Source: an uncultured bacterium
GTDB lineage: Bacteria > Cyanobacteriota > Vampirovibrionia > Gastranaerophilales > Gastranaerophilaceae
Direction of reading: 5' to 3'
DNA: 64,000 nt
Assembly (NCBI GenBank): GCA_950022695.1
Contig: CATLLN010000002.1
Location: 248,001 to 312,000, forward strand
In this document: positions 60,880-64,000 of the stretch, piece after piece
Position numbering within the stretch: the first letter of the stretch is position 1
Layout: each line of letters begins with the position of its first letter
The notes under the pieces: generated by a model
Told to the model about the DNA's origin: nothing
The model's database searches: none
The model's input: only the letters and a program-made list of their open reading frames with translations
Position numbers and translations under genes: made by a program

Positions 60880-62553
60880 ATGTTAAAAGAAGAAATTGAA
60901 AATATATTATTTCTTGATAAAATACCGTTTGAAACTAATGGTATATCCAGCGAACTTTTAAATGCATATGATGAATTTATACTGGATAATGAAACTTCTT
61001 TGGACTTTGTTTCTTCTGAAGTATTCAATATTTATAGTAAATTCGTTAGTATGAGGCGAGAAGCTCCAGAAGGAATGAAAAATGAACTTTTTCGAATTAT
61101 AAAAAGTTATATTAAAGAAAAAGTTGCTGAAGAAAAGTTTATAGATGGACTTTTTTTGCAGCGTTTTTTGATAATGAAATCCAGACTGCAGGCTGCAAGT
61201 TATTATGATATTGCAGAAATTTTTTCGAAACTTAATGATAATAAACTTGCTAAAGAATTTTTAAAACTTTATGAACAATATGAAACAAATAAACCGTTAA
61301 AATTATTATCTTTGGGTAATTTTTATAATCTGCAATTGAAAGAGTATAAAAATGCAATAAAATATTATGAACAGTATTTGAAAATAGATGAAACTAAAGC
61401 GGTTATTTATACAATTCTTGCAGGTTTATATGCAAAAGAGTACGGCGAATTCAGCCTGAAAGATCAAGTTTATTATTTTGAAAAAGCTTATCGATTAAAA
61501 CCTGATGAACGTTTGGTTTTACATGGTCTTGCTTTTGGGTATGAAAAACTTGGTGATATTAAAAATGCTGCAAAGTTTTATCAAAAGATTTTGGGAAATA
61601 ACCCGACAAATACTGATTATTATAATTATGGGGCGTTTTTAATAAGCTGTGGCAAGTTTCAAGAAGGGCACAAGTTTTTAACATATCGTTTTAATATTGA
61701 TGATAAAAATCTTAAATATCCTGTTTTAACTTCAAAAGGAATAAAGTGGGATTTAAAATCGGATATATCTGACAAAACTCTTCTTGTTCATTATGAACAA
61801 GGGTTTGGTGATACATTTATGTATTGCAGGTTTGTTCCGTATTTGAAATCCATGGCAAAAAAAGTAATCTTTGTTGTGCAGGATGAACTTTTTGAACTTA
61901 TTCAATCCTCAAAAATATTTGAAGGCATCAAGATTATTTCTGATAAGTTGAACCTTGATGAATTAGAGTTTGATGTTCATATGGCGCTTTTGGATGCCCC
62001 GTTTGTTTGCAAAGTAGATTCTTGTAATATGCCGTTTACTGACAAATATTTAGATGTTGATGAAATTTTAGTTCAAAAATATGCAAAAAAATATTTGGGG
62101 GGTTCTGGACATTTAAAAGTTGGAATTTCATGTCAAGGAAATAAATCTGCAAATTATAACAGTCGGGATATTGATTTTTCAAGGTTTAACAGATTGTTTA
62201 ATATTAAAAATATAGACTATTACTCTTTTTCGCTTGATGATAATTCTGATGAAAGAGTTATTTCACTAGGTAAAACATTTGAAAATTTCACAGATACGGC
62301 CTGTGCGTTAAAAAATATGGATATAATAATTTCAACTGATAATGTGATTTTAAATCTTGCAGGAGCTCTCGGTGTAAAAACATACGGTTTATTTAATAAA
62401 TATCCGAATTTTAGATGGTTTAAATTAAACGGTGATAATGTCGGCTGGTATGAATCTGTAACTCCTATACAGGTAGAAGAAAATAATTGCTGGTCGGATG
62501 TGCTTTCTGAACTTGTAAAAATATTGAGTAAATATAGCAAAAATAATTTTTAG
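60880..62553 (+). CDS. TPR protein fused to a heptosyltransferase-like (GT9-type) domain, 557 aa
   Basis: Residues about 100-270 hold TPR units (NFYNLQLKEYKNAIKYYEQY, then LKIDETKA and YEKLGDIKNAAKFYQKILGN). Residues about 290-555 resemble the GT-B fold of ADP-heptose:LPS heptosyltransferase relatives: LLVHYEQGFGDTFMYCRFVP near 302, KVGISCQGNKSANYNSRDID near 410, and the nucleotide-sugar region MDIIISTDNVILNLAGALGV near 483. It likely transfers a sugar to protein or glycan, with TPRs picking the substrate. There is no ribosome site at the ATG. The aminotransferase gene follows 19 bases later. Confidence 0.75.
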   Translation: MLKEEIENILFLDKIPFETNGISSELLNAYDEFILDNETSLDFVSSEVFNIYSKFVSMRREAPEGMKNELFRIIKSYIKEKVAEEKFIDGLFLQRFLIMKSRLQAASYYDIAEIFSKLNDNKLAKEFLKLYEQYETNKPLKLLSLGNFYNLQLKEYKNAIKYYEQYLKIDETKAVIYTILAGLYAKEYGEFSLKDQVYYFEKAYRLKPDERLVLHGLAFGYEKLGDIKNAAKFYQKILGNNPTNTDYYNYGAFLISCGKFQEGHKFLTYRFNIDDKNLKYPVLTSKGIKWDLKSDISDKTLLVHYEQGFGDTFMYCRFVPYLKSMAKKVIFVVQDELFELIQSSKIFEGIKIISDKLNLDELEFDVHMALLDAPFVCKVDSCNMPFTDKYLDVDEILVQKYAKKYLGGSGHLKVGISCQGNKSANYNSRDIDFSRFNRLFNIKNIDYYSFSLDDNSDERVISLGKTFENFTDTACALKNMDIIISTDNVILNLAGALGVKTYGLFNKYPNFRWFKLNGDNVGWYESVTPIQVEENNCWSDVLSELVKILSKYSKNNF

Positions 62554-62572
62554 AGGTTTTATAATTTTTACT

Positions 62573-64000
62573 ATGAAAATACTTACAATAAACCCATCAA
62601 GAAATAATTTTTTAATTCAAAATAAACAAGTCGAGGAAAATAAAAGATTACAAAATATTCCGATAAAAACTAATATAATCAATTTATTGCCGGGATATTC
62701 ACAAATAAATTTTACAGGTCTTATTCCGAAAGCTAATAGATTAACAAAATCGGATTATTTGATTTCCGGTTATATCAGAGAAATAAGTAAAGCTCGTAAT
62801 TTTCACGGAGACAGGGCTGTTGTAGATTTATCAATGGGTAATCCGGATTTAACTCCTCCGGAGAAAGCAAAACAAATATTAAAAGATAAAGTTAACGATT
62901 TATGGTCACACAGATATAACAGTCCAAAGGGTGAAGGTACTTTATTTCATACAGTTGCAGCTTGGATGGAAAAAAGGTTTGGAGTTGTCTTTAATCCTCG
63001 TACGGAAGTTATGGCAACATCAGGTTCTTCCGATGCAATAGATCATATTTTTACTGCTTATGCAAATCATGGTGATAAAGTTCTTGTACCAAATCCCGGT
63101 TATTCTTTATACGATGATTTAATTACTCGTCATGATTTAACAAAGGTTCAATTTGATTTAAATCCTGTAAATGGTTATTTACCTGATTTTTCTAAAATGC
63201 CAACAGATGCGAAAATTCTTATCTTGAATTATCCTCATAATCCAACCGGTTCATTTGCTCCAAAACAGGTATTTGAAGATGCTGTAAAGTGGGCAAAAGA
63301 AAATAAAACCTTAATTATTCACGATATGGACAATAGCGAAGTTACACATAGCGGTATAAAACCGGCAGGAATTATGCAAATTAACGGAGCGAAAGATGTA
63401 GCTTTTCAAATTCATACAATGAGTAAAGCTCAAAGTATGCCGGGATTAAGAGTTGCATTTACCGTAAGTGATGAAGAAAATATAACAAATCTTCTTGATG
63501 CTAAATATTTATCCGGCGGCAGTGTGTATGTACCTGTTCAGCATGCGGCAGTTGCAGCATTAAAAGACGAAGAAGGATATATAAATAAGGTTAATAATAT
63601 CTATCGCTGCCGTAAAAATACCGCAATTGATTGGCTTCATAAATTGGGGTCTGATGCAAAAGCAACTGATGGTACATACTATCTTTGGACAAAAATTCCG
63701 CCGGAATTTACATCCGATGAATTTTTTAAATATGTTCTCCATAAAGCTCATGTCGCATTTACTCCGGGTACGGTTTTTGGTACAAACGGTGAAGGATTTG
63801 TCAGAATTGTTATGTCCGCAGATGAAAGTGTTCTAAATAAATGTTTTGAGAGAATTCAAAAAGCAGGAATTCGTTTTGATATACCAAAATCTAAACTTCC
63901 TGCCGATGTTCAAAAAGAAATAGCAATGATGTCAGACGGCTTTTATTCAGTTGAACCAAAATCAGACAGAGACTTCAGAGCGTATCTTGAACAGCTTAAA
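62573..64000 (+). CDS. PLP-dependent aminotransferase class I/II with N-terminal extension (runs off right edge)
   Basis: 476 codons are open to the end of the window. The fold-type I aminotransferase core begins near residue 83 (VDLSMGNPDLTPPEKAK), with YNSPKGEGTL, ATSGSSDAIDHIF, VPNPGYSLYDD, LNYPHNPTGSF, DMDNSEV and the Schiff-base segment MSKAQSMPGLRVAF, whose Lys binds PLP. It resembles LL-diaminopimelate/aspartate aminotransferases; the substrate is unclear. The first about 70 residues are extra and contain SQINFTGL near 47, the F-x-G motif seen in other proteins here. TATAAT ends 7 bases before the ATG and no Shine-Dalgarno is seen. It also extends past the usual C-terminus. Confidence 0.82.
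   Translation, partial: MKILTINPSRNNFLIQNKQVEENKRLQNIPIKTNIINLLPGYSQINFTGLIPKANRLTKSDYLISGYIREISKARNFHGDRAVVDLSMGNPDLTPPEKAKQILKDKVNDLWSHRYNSPKGEGTLFHTVAAWMEKRFGVVFNPRTEVMATSGSSDAIDHIFTAYANHGDKVLVPNPGYSLYDDLITRHDLTKVQFDLNPVNGYLPDFSKMPTDAKILILNYPHNPTGSFAPKQVFEDAVKWAKENKTLIIHDMDNSEVTHSGIKPAGIMQINGAKDVAFQIHTMSKAQSMPGLRVAFTVSDEENITNLLDAKYLSGGSVYVPVQHAAVAALKDEEGYINKVNNIYRCRKNTAIDWLHKLGSDAKATDGTYYLWTKIPPEFTSDEFFKYVLHKAHVAFTPGTVFGTNGEGFVRIVMSADESVLNKCFERIQKAGIRFDIPKSKLPADVQKEIAMMSDGFYSVEPKSDRDFRAYLEQLK

Overview
The window is AT-rich, densely coded bacterial chromosome and best fits a gut-type non-photosynthetic cyanobacterial relative (Melainabacteria / Gastranaerophilales-like). This assignment rests on gene content and protein style and was not tested by phylogeny. 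The signs are a minCDE cluster, type IV pilin-like proteins with the leader G|FTLAEVLITLGIIGVVAA, a TolC-dependent efflux operon implying an outer membrane, an orphan HydE, spmA/spmB in what is probably a non-sporulating lineage, and many small family-less proteins. I see no insertion sequence, transposase, integrase, rRNA or CRISPR array. One tRNA (Gln, UUG) is present.

Layout. 1-6300: tail of a possible glycosyltransferase, a small unknown gene, pgk, spmA-spmB, a zinc-ribbon protein, a coiled-coil small protein and fusA. 6400-11060: a CheR-like methyltransferase, an unknown gene, the operon nrtR-secG-unknown-SDR, and a lytic transglycosylase. 11150-13340: minC-minD-minE. 13440-14520: an XRE regulator divergent from a pilin-like gene. 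14640-19130: ricT, gpsA, murQ and ribH in one block, with a ccdA/thioredoxin pair upstream behind a terminator. 19290-23960: tolC-macA-macB-type ATPase-permease. 23950-28850: a GlcF-like Fe-S protein, two small genes, proC, rpmH, rnpA, a decayed XRE/pilin locus and a secreted protein. 28950-34630: an acyltransferase, ugpC with a histidine-kinase-like protein that lacks the phospho-acceptor His, aroQ and small unknown genes. 34740-41860: a block with a three-zinc-ribbon P-loop/repeat protein, a sigma factor and a 1170-residue acidic TonB-like membrane protein. 42020-47010: a small membrane protein, a two-gene phage-tail-like module, tyrS, cysE, a Gly/Phe-rich protein and a glycosyltransferase. 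47060-51565: groEL-groES, gmk, coaBC and a Nif3-family gene. 51560-56030: a second divergent pilin/XRE pair, hydE, and a DXS-like gene with merR. 56070-64000: small genes, tRNA-Gln, a VWA / FHA-like membrane protein / TonB-like operon, a TPR-glycosyltransferase fusion, and an aminotransferase that runs off the right edge.

Housekeeping genes (pgk, fusA, min, rpmH-rnpA, groESL, tyrS, gmk) alternate with lineage-specific ones. Four threads tie the accessory genes together. (1) A direct repeat TGTAAA-N4-TGTAAC, resembling OmpR/CpxR-class response-regulator sites, lies 80-125 bp upstream of five small unknown genes, and three of these also share a CAAAATACTTTATATA-like promoter core. (2) Divergent XRE regulator/pilin pairs occur twice intact and once as a collapsed remnant. 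(3) Unrelated proteins carry a short N-terminal (N/S/P)-F-x-(G/A/M) motif. (4) Several genes have a -10 box 6 nt before the ATG and no Shine-Dalgarno, so they are probably read from leaderless mRNAs. The least described gene groups are the VWA/FHA-like/TonB-like operon and the zinc-ribbon ATPase/sigma/TonB-like block. Both look like envelope systems and their functions are unknown.
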